Notes: generated by a model from the sequence alone, not told the origin. A DNA stretch of 40,522 bases from Candidatus Latescibacterota bacterium (GCA_022825185.1 JAJDYK010000050.1:1-40522), one strand, 5' to 3'. Counted from the first letter of the stretch, positions 25,601 through 33,453 are shown. A program made the numbers and translations.

Positions 25601-25796
25601 CAAAAGAGGGGCACTGTCCGTTGCCCAAGGCCGCAAAATAATGCCCCTCCTTGAATTGGAACGCCGCTACATTCTCGAAGTGCTCAACGCCACCAACTGG
25701 CGGGTCAAGGGGCCAAAAGGCGCGGCGGCTCTACTGGGGATGCCGGCTTCGACGCTGTACAGCAAAATGATAAAGTTGGGTATTAAACGTTCCTAG
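22605..25796 (+). CDS. Cytoplasmic double beta-propeller / Y_Y_Y / AAA+ enhancer-binding-type transcriptional regulator with Fis HTH
   Basis: 1063 aa from the ATG at 22605 (GAAGG nine bases upstream). No signal peptide or membrane segment is visible. Residues 1-~630 carry about 14 two-component-regulator propeller repeats (type DRQGRLWFGTLNGVCWYDG), two of them degenerate, enough for two seven-bladed propellers. A Y_Y_Y beta-sandwich follows (~655-725, PPGDYTFQVRAIDRDLNYSE). The AAA+ domain starts near 748: Walker A GEKGVGKRF (776-784), Walker B LFLDEIGDL (D843, E844) and Arg-finger region REELYSRLQF. The GAFTGA loop is replaced by KKATSA (823-828). A Fis-type HTH closes the protein (GAAALLGMPASTLYSKMIKL). 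It lacks a histidine kinase and receiver, so it is a one-component sensor-regulator, probably of the divergent secreted-protein genes. Confidence 0.9.
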   Translation: MIKSLSRTGTWKTYSISDGLPSLRIVYIAEDCEGYIWFAAHDNGVCRFDGDAFQHFTTQEGLIHDHVSCIQKDRQGRLWFGTLNGVCWYDGVGFHYLADDGIAGCEVRSIYEDRQGRIWFGGISTVGYYDGTAFHDLTPLYLEQYQQPLPPDFPLNNCVGIAQDPQGHLWFGFKDLIRFDGESFHRYEADEGFPRIRAGYSVGQDHTGKVWIGRKGRGLLYFYDNNTFQSVKEGLNCWLRRITCDRDGRMWFGTMAGAFYQDDDGFSRFTAADGLPHSSVTAVFHDREDHFWFATWNGVGRYDAHSITVFDPRANIIRKVNEVSQIAQDRQGDVWIGYASLGFDHPGKSIVRFDGAHFTFVESEQGRDISNCFSIYEDLEGHLWFGGGEGLFRRAGQTLKKEDIATDIDAGGIGRITQDRQGRFLFGYWEHYTIRQGKRKFSASPLQIVYQQGESCQTIFAEEGEKIPLSRIGAVIATRNDEIYFHLIYIDYLASGSGFARWHLEEGLTWYGIADGLIDDRVNDLVLDRDGNLWVATQGGLSCFDGHTFHSFTTEDGLPSNRIHCLLEDARGRLWIGTDREVAQYDGQIFQIIKSPHIGSVCRIFEDRDGTFWLGTVAGSVIRYRPRQISPRIRLTQVTTDQVYEKADGCSSTVGQPVVFEYKGIGFATPPRDMLYVYRLQGYDADWCPATRELRASYQDLPPGDYTFQVRAIDRDLNYSETAQVQLAVEPDPAVEGRSTAFDGGNQWIGQAQGLREFQTKLTEVAPTDLTVLILGEKGVGKRFAAQTLHALSAYGNGPFIQVNCGALSQALIDRELFGLENKKATSAVGKVELAQDGTLFLDEIGDLTLDTQDKILRLLKERTFERVGGNKTRTAQTRMVVATSRDLQKMVQAGVFREELYSRLQFFTLYMPPLREYKEDIPALAEFFKNRMAAYLDKEPPSLSSEAIELLQAYDWPGNAEELEHCIQQVVIACQSSQIGPTELMQVGFDLADDTLGSKRGALSVAQGRKIMPLLELERRYILEVLNATNWRVKGPKGAAALLGMPASTLYSKMIKLGIKRS

Positions 25797-27106
25797 TCGT
25801 AGTACTCTTGACCCAAGTGGGTAATTAAATCCTCGCCCTGCAAGAAGCGCAGCGTGTTCTTGAGCTTCATTAGCTGGATGAAGAGGTCGTGCTCGGGGTA
25901 GAGGTCGGGCGCGGTCATCGGGCTCTTGAAGTAAAACGACAGCCACTCCTGAATCCCTCCCATCTGCGCCCGCTGCGCCAAGTCGGCAAACAGCACCAAG
26001 TCCAAGACCAGCGGTGCGGCGAGAATCGAATCGCGGCAGAGGAAATCGACCTTGATCTGCATGGGCATGCCCATCCAGCCGAAGATGTCGATGTTGTCCC
26101 AACCCTCTTTCTCGTCGCCGCGCGGAGGGTAGTAGTTGATCCGCACTTTGTGGTAAATATCGCCGTAGAGCTGGGGGTAGAGGTTGGGCTGCAGGATGAA
26201 CTCCAGCACGTCGAGCTTGCTGACTTCCTTGGTCTTGAACGAGTCGGGGTCGTCGAGCACTTCGCCGTCGCGGTTGCCCAAGATGTTGGTCGAAAACCAG
26301 CCCTGCACGCCGAGCATCCGCGCCTTGAGACCCGGGGCTAGCAGGGTCTTCATCAGGGTCTGGCCGGTCTTGAAGTCCTTGCCGCCGATGGGCACGCCCT
26401 TTTGCCGCGCCAGTTCGATCATGGCCGGGACATCTACGGTCAAGTTCGGCGCGCCGTTTAGAAAGGGCACACCTTCCTGGAGCGCGGCGTACGCGTAGAT
26501 CATGCTCGGGGGAATGGCCGGGTGGTTTTCTTGGATGGCTTTTTCGAGGCTTTCGATCTCGTTGTGTGCTTCGTGGTGTTCCATGAAAATTTCTGTACTG
26601 CCGCACCAGATCATCACCAGCCGCTCGACGCCGTTGTCGGCCTTGAAGCGCTGGATATCTTCGCGCACTTCTAGCACGGCATCCCACTTGCTCTTGGCGC
26701 TTTTGACGTTGGAGCCTTCGAGGCGGCGCACGTAGTTGCGGTCGAAAACCGCGGGCATCGGCTTGACGGCCTTGAGCGGGTCCGCGATCTGGTCGAGCAG
26801 CCTCTGGTCCAAGACGCCGGCGTGGATGGCCGAGTCATAGGCGTCCTCTGGGAAGACGTCCCAGCCGCCGAAGACGAGGCTGTCGATGTCGGCCAAAGGC
26901 ACGAAGTCCTTGATGAGCGGCGAGCGTCCTTCGGTGCGCTTGCCCAGGCGGATAGTGCCCATCTGGGTCAGCGAGCCAATGGGCTGGCCAATGCCGGCTT
27001 TGATGGCTTCGACGCCGGCGATAACTGTGGTGGCCACAGCGCCCATGCCGGGAATCAGGACGCCGAGTTTGCCCGTGGCCGGGGCGATGGATTTGGGTTG
27101 GTTCAC
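25793..27106 (-). CDS. ino1: Inositol-3-phosphate synthase (myo-inositol-1-phosphate synthase)
   Basis: 437 aa from a GTG at 27106 with AAGGAG seven bases upstream. The NAD fold begins LGVLIPGMGAVATTVIAGVE. Family signatures are GGKDFKTGQTLMKTLLAP and the NILGNRDGEVLDDP segment, with K in SKLDVLEF and IKVDFLCRDSILAAPLVLDL near the end. It makes myo-inositol 3-phosphate from glucose 6-phosphate, for inositol lipids, compatible solutes or mycothiol-like thiols. No inositol phosphatase sits beside it. The 3' end overlaps the regulator gene by 4 bp, tail to tail. The ~160-bp AT-rich leader (27107-27269) holds nothing else I can name. Confidence 0.93.
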   Translation of the reverse strand: MNQPKSIAPATGKLGVLIPGMGAVATTVIAGVEAIKAGIGQPIGSLTQMGTIRLGKRTEGRSPLIKDFVPLADIDSLVFGGWDVFPEDAYDSAIHAGVLDQRLLDQIADPLKAVKPMPAVFDRNYVRRLEGSNVKSAKSKWDAVLEVREDIQRFKADNGVERLVMIWCGSTEIFMEHHEAHNEIESLEKAIQENHPAIPPSMIYAYAALQEGVPFLNGAPNLTVDVPAMIELARQKGVPIGGKDFKTGQTLMKTLLAPGLKARMLGVQGWFSTNILGNRDGEVLDDPDSFKTKEVSKLDVLEFILQPNLYPQLYGDIYHKVRINYYPPRGDEKEGWDNIDIFGWMGMPMQIKVDFLCRDSILAAPLVLDLVLFADLAQRAQMGGIQEWLSFYFKSPMTAPDLYPEHDLFIQLMKLKNTLRFLQGEDLITHLGQEYYD

Positions 27107-27269
27107 AGGAGTCTCCTTTTGTATGGAAGAGTTATGTCATTAGCCGCAAGATAAAGTAGAGGGTTCTATTCATTGGGCAAATTAATTATTGCTATGTAAT
27201 TGATAGAAAAAATTTATGAATCGTACACAGTTAGACGGGACATGGGCGGAAATTGCAGCGGGATGGGAA

Positions 27270-28265
27270 TCAGGCGGCGAGGCGTTCTGGATCGGTGTCG
27301 CGCAGTTCGGCGAGGCGATCCAACAAGGGGTCTAGCTCTTTGTAGCTAGCCAGTTCGGCTCTGAGCTGCGCCGCGCCGCGCAAACCGCGAAAGTACCCGG
27401 CATAGTGGCGTCTCGTGCCGACCAGCGCCCCTTGCGGGCCGTCGTGCTCAACGGCTAGTCGCAGGTGCTTGAGGCACAGTTCGGCGCGCTCCTGCCAGCT
27501 TGGTTCGGGCAAGAGCGCACCCGTCTTTAGATAGTGTTGGGATTCGCGGAAGATCCACGGGTGGCGGATGGCACCGCGACCGATCATCACCCCGTCGCAC
27601 CCCGTGCTGTCAAAGGCGTGTTTGACCATCTGCGGCGAGGTCACGTCGCCGTTGAGAATGATCGGTATGGAGACCGCGGCCTTGACCTTGGGTATCCACT
27701 CGTAGTCCACTGCGCCCTTGTGGCCTTGTGCGCGGGTGCGGCAGTGAATAGCTAGCGCCTGCACGCCCAGACTTTCGAGCATCTGGGCGACCTCGACGAT
27801 GCGGATGCTCTGCTGGTCCCAGCCGAGGCGCGTCTTCACGGTCACCGGCAGGTGCGTCGCGCCGATGACGCGCGAGACGACCTCCTTCATCTGCGGCAAG
27901 TCGCGCAACAGCCCGGCCCCGGCTCCGCGCAGCGCCACATTGCTCACCCAACAGCCGCAGTTGATGTCGATGAAGTCTGGATTCTGCGCGCTGGCGATCT
28001 CGGTGGCCTTCTCCATGGACAGCGAAGCCGCGCCGTAGAGCTGGATCGCCAAGGGCCGCTCAGCTTCTGCAAAGCGCAGCTTGCGAAAAGCGCGGCGCGG
28101 CCCGTTGGGATCCTCGCGCAGCAACCCCTCGGCATTGACGAATTCGGTATAGACGATGTCGGCTCCTAGTTCCCTGCAAATCAGGCGGAACGGAAGCTCG
28201 GAGACATCCTCCATGGGCGCGAGCAGGATGCCGGGATCAGCGGTTATGGGGCCGATGCGGAACAT
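27270..28265 (-). CDS. dusB: tRNA-dihydrouridine synthase (DusB-like)
   Basis: 331 aa flavoprotein that reduces uridines in tRNA D-loops. The TIM barrel starts with LLAPMEDVSELPFR. The catalytic Cys is C105 in DINCGCWVSNVALRGAGAGL. The Pro after this Cys (GCP) and the following Lys pair, almost invariant in Dus enzymes, are replaced here by Trp and SN. HCRTRAQGHKGAVDYEWI, the FMN phosphate site GDVTSPQMV and DGVMIGRGAIRHPWIF are normal. It starts in the stop codon of the NIPSNAP gene (one-base overlap) and ends the minus-strand operon. Confidence 0.92.
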   Translation of the reverse strand: MFRIGPITADPGILLAPMEDVSELPFRLICRELGADIVYTEFVNAEGLLREDPNGPRRAFRKLRFAEAERPLAIQLYGAASLSMEKATEIASAQNPDFIDINCGCWVSNVALRGAGAGLLRDLPQMKEVVSRVIGATHLPVTVKTRLGWDQQSIRIVEVAQMLESLGVQALAIHCRTRAQGHKGAVDYEWIPKVKAAVSIPIILNGDVTSPQMVKHAFDSTGCDGVMIGRGAIRHPWIFRESQHYLKTGALLPEPSWQERAELCLKHLRLAVEHDGPQGALVGTRRHYAGYFRGLRGAAQLRAELASYKELDPLLDRLAELRDTDPERLAA

Positions 28266-28585
28266 TATTTAAGCATAGCATTCGAATAAGGTAGTGCTTT
28301 CATCACCCGCACCTCCCGTCGGCGGATTAGCGGCCGGATCTGATCGACGATTTTAGCCCATTCTGGGCTGCCGTAATAGGCTTCAATCGCCTTGTCGCGG
28401 GCCTTGGCGTTGGGGAAGGCGCGAATCCAGATGAACTCGTCGTCGCGGTCGGGATTTTCCCACGCGGCGACAAACGTCACGCCGTACTTGGACATAAAGC
28501 GTCGCGCCTTGGCAAAGCCGGCGCGGAATTTCTTCTTGTTATCGGCTCCCTTGTGGAAGCGGTAGATGCGCAATTCATAGATCAT
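28265..28585 (-). CDS. NIPSNAP family protein
   Basis: 106 aa from the ATG at 28585, which forms an ATGA overlap with the stop of the cyclo-ligase gene and has GGAGA seven bases upstream. A longer frame to 28687 would run through that gene. The ferredoxin-like alpha/beta fold starts MIYELRIYRFHKG and has the family's FAKARRFMSKYGVTFVAAWE and FIWIRAF, ending with VMKALPYSNAML. NIPSNAP proteins are stress-associated or monooxygenase-like small proteins with no fixed biochemical role. Tight coupling to both neighbours shows a shared transcript, but their functions do not reveal its job. Confidence 0.85.
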   Translation of the reverse strand: MIYELRIYRFHKGADNKKKFRAGFAKARRFMSKYGVTFVAAWENPDRDDEFIWIRAFPNAKARDKAIEAYYGSPEWAKIVDQIRPLIRRREVRVMKALPYSNAMLK

Positions 28586-29178
28586 GCAAAATCTCCTTGA
28601 TAAATGGCGGTTTCGGCGACGACTAGGTCCACGGGCACATCGTGCGGCTCGCCGGGAATGCAGTCGAGGACTAGCGCGTCGTAGCACAGCCCTATTTTGA
28701 CGGCTTGTACTTGCGCCAGAAAGCGGTCGTAGTAGCCGCCGCCCCAGCCGATGCGATGCCCGCGCCGGTCAAAGGCGAGGCCCGGCACCACGACCAAGTC
28801 GATCCGAGCTTCCGCGGGCAGCCAAGTGGCCGCGGTCGGATCGGGTTGCGCCAGCCCCCAGGGGCCGACGACGAGTTGGTCTAGGCCGGCGATCAGCGCG
28901 TGGGCCAGCGTCTTGGTGCCCGGCATCACCACCGGCACGGCCACGCGCTTGCCGTGCGCAAAGCAAGCGCCGATCAACGCGCGGGTATCGACCTCGTTTT
29001 CCTTGCTGGAGACATAGGTGTGGACGAGTTTGGCCCGGCGGTACGCCTCCAAGCCCAAGACCTTTTCTAATATGGCTTGACCACGGACTTTCACTTGGCC
29101 GCGGTCCAAACCCATACGCACAGCTAGGACGCGCTTTCTGAGCCGTTCTTTGCAAGTGCGCGTCGCCTCCTTCTTCAT
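28582..29178 (-). CDS. 5-formyltetrahydrofolate cyclo-ligase
   Basis: 198 aa, normal for the enzyme that converts 5-formyl-THF to 5,10-methenyl-THF with ATP. The C-terminal signature FDRRGHRIGWGGGYYDRFL and the preceding LVVVPGLA are diagnostic. The N terminus has the basic KERLRKRVLAVRMGL helix, and the folate region VSSKENEVDTRALI is present. No clear ribosome site precedes the ATG. It heads an operon with the NIPSNAP gene and dusB. Folate one-carbon metabolism is also represented by the fhs fragment at the window edge, though the two are far apart. Confidence 0.92.
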   Translation of the reverse strand: MKKEATRTCKERLRKRVLAVRMGLDRGQVKVRGQAILEKVLGLEAYRRAKLVHTYVSSKENEVDTRALIGACFAHGKRVAVPVVMPGTKTLAHALIAGLDQLVVGPWGLAQPDPTAATWLPAEARIDLVVVPGLAFDRRGHRIGWGGGYYDRFLAQVQAVKIGLCYDALVLDCIPGEPHDVPVDLVVAETAIYQGDFA

Positions 29179-29375
29179 ACATTACATAATACTGGCACCT
29201 AGAAAGGGCGTCAAGCGCGTGTGGCACCTAGGATTGCTTGACGAATATGAGCCTTTCCCCTAGATTGACCAAGATACGCGCGGCCTTGTTTTCTCAAGGC
29301 GAAACGCGCCCAAATCTATCGACAGTGGCCGTGGATGGCGGCCACAGAAACCCACCAAATCATCCTTACTACGTT

Positions 29376-30182
29376 ATGAGTGCTCAGGCTCTGCCGCTGG
29401 AAATTTCTCCCCGCGAATACCACCCAGTAAAACCTCTCAATCCCAAAGAGGACTTCCGCATCCAGCAGCGCCTCAAGGACGAGGGGAACTTGCCGCAACA
29501 CATCGCCATTATCATGGACGGCGATAGGCGTTGGGCCGTCGAGCGCAATCTGCCCAAGACCGAGGGGCATCGCTTTGGCCGCGAGTCGGTGCGCGACATT
29601 GTCCGCGCCTGCGGCCAACTGCAAATCGAGGCGCTGACCCTGTACACCTTCTCGACGGAGAACTGGTCCCGGCCCGAAGCGGAAGTAGAAGAGTTGATGC
29701 AGTGGTTGCACGAGTCGCTGCGCGACGAAGTGTCGGAACTGCACGAAAACAACGTATCGCTCAACGCCATCGGCCGCACCGACGCATTGTCGCCGACCAT
29801 ACAATTGGCCCTAGAGCACGCCCTTGAGCAGACCAAAGACAACACCGGCCTCAAGCTCAACTTAGCGCTCAACTATGGAGGCCGCAGCGAACTGGTCGAT
29901 GCCTTCCGCACGCTGGCCGCCGAAGTAGCGGCAGGCCGGCTGGACCCAGAAGACATTGACGAGGAACAAATCAGCGGTGCCCTCTATACAGCCGACTTGC
30001 CCGATCCGGATTTGTTGATCCGCACCAGCGGCGAAATGCGGCTGAGTAACTTCCTGCCTTGGCAAATGGTCTATACGGAGATTTGCTTTGTCGGCGACGT
30101 GCATTGGCCGGATTTTCGCCGCCAGCATCTCTACGAAGCCATTGCCGCCTATCAACAGCGACAGAGGCGCTTTGGCGGCTGA
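29376..30182 (+). CDS. uppS: Polyprenyl (undecaprenyl) diphosphate synthase with altered active-site loop
   Basis: 268 aa from the ATG at 29376. Starts at 29247 (ATG, AGGA twelve bases upstream) or 29238 (TTG) would add ~43 residues with no family similarity and unusual codon use, so the true start is uncertain. The cis-prenyltransferase signatures are clear: HIAIIMDG (43-50 region), FSTENWSRPEAEVEELM, LNLALNYGGRSEL and RTSGEMRLSNFLPWQMVYTE. The catalytic Asp is kept (D48), but the usual MDGNGRW reads MDGDRRW. The enzyme makes the C55 carrier lipid for peptidoglycan and O-antigen. It is coupled to cdsA, which starts inside its last codons. Confidence 0.92.
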   Translation: MSAQALPLEISPREYHPVKPLNPKEDFRIQQRLKDEGNLPQHIAIIMDGDRRWAVERNLPKTEGHRFGRESVRDIVRACGQLQIEALTLYTFSTENWSRPEAEVEELMQWLHESLRDEVSELHENNVSLNAIGRTDALSPTIQLALEHALEQTKDNTGLKLNLALNYGGRSELVDAFRTLAAEVAAGRLDPEDIDEEQISGALYTADLPDPDLLIRTSGEMRLSNFLPWQMVYTEICFVGDVHWPDFRRQHLYEAIAAYQQRQRRFGG

Positions 30183-31008
30183 CACCGCGGCAGAGTCCTC
30201 CGGCCTGCGCCAGCGCGCCCTCGCGGCGGTCGTATTCGTGCCGGTGATCCTCCTGCTGGTCGAAGGAGCTAGCTGGGGGATCTTCTTATTGGTGTTGGCG
30301 GTGGCCGTGCGCTGCTCGTGGGAATATCACCACATCCTAGCGGAAGCTGGCTACCGACCCATTCGCCTGCCGGCCAGCTTGTTGGTCTTGGGGCTGTGTA
30401 CCTACTTCTGGCGCCAGGGCATAGACGACGACCTCGTTGCGTTGCTGATGGCGGCCATCTTGCTGGTCGTGGTGTGGGCCTTGTTCGAGGGCACGGAGCG
30501 CTATGCGGCCAACGCCTTTTTGACATTGGGCGGCGTGTTCTTCTTCGGCATCTTGGGTAGCGCGCCACTGCTGCTTTTCCAAGCGGCTGGTAGGGGCGAG
30601 GAGGCCCACCACTTGGTGGCCGTGCTCTTTCTCTGCATCTGGCTCACGGATTCCGGGGCGTACTTCAGCGGTCGGTTTTGGGGCCGGGCCAAGCTGGCAC
30701 CGGAGATTAGCCCGAATAAGACGCGGGTCGGGTGCATCGGCGGCATAGTTGGCAGCACCTTGCCCCTGCCCTTGGGCTTTTTGCTGCCCTCCTTTTCTAC
30801 GGCGTCGCTGCTGGGGCTTTTGCTCGTCGCGGGGATTGGTGCGCAGGTGGGCGATTTGGTGGAATCGGCCTTTAAGCGCGACATGGGCATCAAGGACGCG
30901 CCGATGCTAATCCCAGGCCACGGCGGCCTACTCGACCGCTTTGACTCCTATTTTTTGGCCTTTCCGCTGGCGTATCTCTACGTGGATGTGCTGGCCGTTT
31001 TTTCTTGA
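30172..31008 (+). CDS. cdsA: Phosphatidate cytidylyltransferase
   Basis: 278 aa from a TTG at 30172 with AGAGG five bases upstream, overlapping the uppS stop by 11 bp. An ATG at 30088 would bury 90 bp in uppS and add non-conserved residues. About eight membrane segments are visible. The CDP-alcohol signature SAFKRDMGIKDAPMLIPGHG followed by GLLDRFDS is complete, with the Asp pair needed for Mg binding. It makes CDP-diacylglycerol for all phospholipids. It sits 12 bp before rseP, in the position where many bacteria have dxr between the two. Confidence 0.93.
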   Translation: MAADTAAESSGLRQRALAAVVFVPVILLLVEGASWGIFLLVLAVAVRCSWEYHHILAEAGYRPIRLPASLLVLGLCTYFWRQGIDDDLVALLMAAILLVVVWALFEGTERYAANAFLTLGGVFFFGILGSAPLLLFQAAGRGEEAHHLVAVLFLCIWLTDSGAYFSGRFWGRAKLAPEISPNKTRVGCIGGIVGSTLPLPLGFLLPSFSTASLLGLLLVAGIGAQVGDLVESAFKRDMGIKDAPMLIPGHGGLLDRFDSYFLAFPLAYLYVDVLAVFS

Positions 31009-31020
31009 GATGGATTAAAT

Positions 31021-32331
31021 ATGCTCGATACCCTCACTACTATTGCCTCGTTTCTCATCGCCTTAGGCGTCTTGGTCTTTGTCCACGAGTTGGGCCACTT
31101 TCTGGTCGCCAAGTGGGCGGGCATCCGCGTCGAGCGCTTCTCGTTGGGCTACCCGCCCAAAATGATTGGCTTTACCCGCGGCGAAACTGAATACTGCATC
31201 TCTTGGATCCCCTTTGGCGGCTACGTCAAGGTAGCTGGCATGGCCGACGTGGGTACTGAGGAAACCACTGGCGCGCACTGGGAATTTCCCTCTAGGTCGG
31301 TGGGAATCCGCATGGCGGTCATCGCCGCTGGCCCAGCGATGAACTTCCTCTTCGCCTTTGTAGCCCTGATCTTCCTCTTCAGCGTTTATGGAATCGATTC
31401 CTTCGATAGCACTCGCGTCAACCCCCAAGAGAATTCCCTCGCCGCCGAGGTTGGTCTGGTGCGCGGCGATCGCGTCCGCACCATAGGAGGTACGCCCGTC
31501 GGCAATGCCTACGAACTGGCCAGCGCCTTGGACGAGATCTCAAGCAGCGGCGCTACGCTCGAAGTCGAACGCGACGGCATCCTCTTGAGCTACGACCTGC
31601 CTCCCGCAGGAGACGAAGGTTATGGCGTGCAGCTTATGCGCCCCACCACGGTGGGGTACGTTGAGCCTGGGATGCCAGCCGACAGCCTCGGCCTGCAAGT
31701 GGGCGACATCATCCGCGCCGTCGGCCAAGCTCCGGTTATGAGTTGGGCCGAGATGAGCGAGGAAATCCGCCGCTATCCGGGCGAGACGGTTCCGCTGGTT
31801 TGGGAACGCGACGGCCAGCGCATGGAGCAGTTTATCACCCCGGCGGCCTACGCCGAGGGCGACGCGTCCGTGGGGCGCATTGGCATCGGTCCGCATACCT
31901 CGCGCCATACCGTCGGATTGGGCCGAGCGGTGGTGCTGGGGGGCTTGGGCGTGTACAATTCCTCTTGGCTGATCCTCGACTTCTTAGGAGAGCTCTTCCA
32001 AGGCGACCGCTCGACCGAAGAATTGGGCGGCCCGTTGCGCATTGCCCAGCTAGCCGGACAGACCGCCGAGCAGGGCTTGGACTCCTTCGTCCGCTTTCTC
32101 GCCATACTCAGCGTCAACTTGGCGATTATCAACCTCCTGCCCATCCCCGTGCTCGACGGCGGCCACCTGACCTTCCTCACGCTAGAGGGCATCATGCGCC
32201 GACCGCTCTCGTTGCGCCAGCGCGAGATCTTTCAGCAGATCGGCTTGGCCATCATGCTGTTCATCATGGTGTTTGTCACGTTCAACGACCTCAATCAGAT
32301 GGTCTTCCGCCGCATCGCGGAGATGTTCTAG
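31021..32331 (+). CDS. rseP: RIP metalloprotease (site-2 protease RseP)
   Basis: 436 aa, family-normal length. The zinc site HELGH lies at 22-26 in the first membrane helix and the third ligand D379 in LPIPVLDGGHLTF. Two PDZ domains lie between (~130-200 and ~205-285), around LVRGDRVRTIGG and LQVGDIIRAVG. The role is cleavage of transmembrane anti-sigma factors and of signal-peptide remnants in the inner membrane. Together with uppS and cdsA it forms the conserved envelope-lipid cluster. A 9 bp gap to queG suggests readthrough. Confidence 0.94.
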   Translation: MLDTLTTIASFLIALGVLVFVHELGHFLVAKWAGIRVERFSLGYPPKMIGFTRGETEYCISWIPFGGYVKVAGMADVGTEETTGAHWEFPSRSVGIRMAVIAAGPAMNFLFAFVALIFLFSVYGIDSFDSTRVNPQENSLAAEVGLVRGDRVRTIGGTPVGNAYELASALDEISSSGATLEVERDGILLSYDLPPAGDEGYGVQLMRPTTVGYVEPGMPADSLGLQVGDIIRAVGQAPVMSWAEMSEEIRRYPGETVPLVWERDGQRMEQFITPAAYAEGDASVGRIGIGPHTSRHTVGLGRAVVLGGLGVYNSSWLILDFLGELFQGDRSTEELGGPLRIAQLAGQTAEQGLDSFVRFLAILSVNLAIINLLPIPVLDGGHLTFLTLEGIMRRPLSLRQREIFQQIGLAIMLFIMVFVTFNDLNQMVFRRIAEMF

Positions 32332-32340
32332 TGGCCCGGC

Positions 32341-33453
32341 ATGTCGCTGACCGAACAAATTCGCCACAAGGCCCGCGCCTTGGGCTTTACCTCGGTCGGT
32401 TTCGCCCCGGCCGACCCGCTAAAAGGGGCCGAATTTTACGCCCGCTGGGTGGCCTTGGGCTATGCCGGCCAGATGGACTACCTCAAACGCCACCTCGACA
32501 AGCGCGCGAACCCGCGCCAGATGGTTCCCGGTGCCCAAACCGCCATCTGCCTCGGTATGGATTACTACCAGCCCACGCCGGCGGCACCCGATCCCCTGCG
32601 CGGCCAGATCGCCTGTTACGCCCGCGGCTTCGACTATCACGACATTATTAAAAAGCGCTTGGCAGCACTGTGGGAATTCGTGCTGGCCGAGGCTGGGGAG
32701 CAGACCAAAGGCCGCTATTTTGTGGATACGGCCCCGGTTTTAGAGCGCGAACTGGCCCAGCGAGCGGGTTTGGGCTGGTGGGGCAAGAACACCTGCCTGA
32801 TCGACAAGCGCCGAGGCTCCTACTTCTTTTTGGCCGAAATAATCACCGACCTCGAACTCGACTACGACGAACCCGCCCCAGACCACTGCGGCACCTGCAC
32901 GCGGTGTTTGGACGCCTGCCCCACCGACGCCTTCCCCGAGCCGTACGTGCTCGACGCCCAGCGCTGCATCTCCTATCTCAACATCGAACTCAAGGGATCG
33001 ATTCCCCGCGACCTGCGCCAAGGCATGGGCCAGTGGATTTTTGGCTGCGACATCTGTCAGGAGGTGTGCCCGTGGAACCGCAAGGTCGAGCCAGCTCCAG
33101 AACCGGCGTACAAAAGCCGCGCCGGCCTCGACAGCCCGGCGCTCCTCGACCTGATCCAACTCGACCGCGAGGCTTTCAACGCACTCTTTCGCCGCAATCC
33201 GGTCAAGCGCCCTAAGCGCCGAGGCTTTTTGCGCAATGTCGCCGTGGCCTTGGGCAATTCGGGGATGCAGGCTGCGGTGCCGGCCTTGATCAGCGCACTC
33301 GACGACGAAGAGCCGCTAGTGCGCGGCCACGTGGCTTGGGCGCTGGGTCAACTCGGGGGCAATGAGGCAAAAGGGGCGCTCAAACGGCGCTGGGAAATAG
33401 AAGAAGATGCGGAAGTGCGAGGGGAGCTAGAAGACGCGCTGGCTGCGCTGTAA
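32341..33453 (+). CDS. queG: Epoxyqueuosine reductase
   Basis: 370 aa. The cobalamin-binding domain holds the catalytic Asp (D129 in FVDTAPVLE) and GLGWWGKNTCLI. A two-[4Fe-4S] ferredoxin domain follows, with CGTCTRCLDACP (183-193) and GCDICQEVCPW (236-243). Two C-terminal HEAT-like repeats (VPALISALDDEEPLVRGHVA) bind tRNA. It reduces epoxyqueuosine to queuosine, the last step of Q34 tRNA modification. No other queuosine genes are nearby. It converges on ftsY with only 4 bp between stops. Confidence 0.95.
   Translation: MSLTEQIRHKARALGFTSVGFAPADPLKGAEFYARWVALGYAGQMDYLKRHLDKRANPRQMVPGAQTAICLGMDYYQPTPAAPDPLRGQIACYARGFDYHDIIKKRLAALWEFVLAEAGEQTKGRYFVDTAPVLERELAQRAGLGWWGKNTCLIDKRRGSYFFLAEIITDLELDYDEPAPDHCGTCTRCLDACPTDAFPEPYVLDAQRCISYLNIELKGSIPRDLRQGMGQWIFGCDICQEVCPWNRKVEPAPEPAYKSRAGLDSPALLDLIQLDREAFNALFRRNPVKRPKRRGFLRNVAVALGNSGMQAAVPALISALDDEEPLVRGHVAWALGQLGGNEAKGALKRRWEIEEDAEVRGELEDALAAL

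Noticed and set aside
25731..26687. Minus-strand 318-codon frame within ino1
   Set aside because: An Arg-rich shift-frame translation of the ino1 coding sequence with no recognisable domain.
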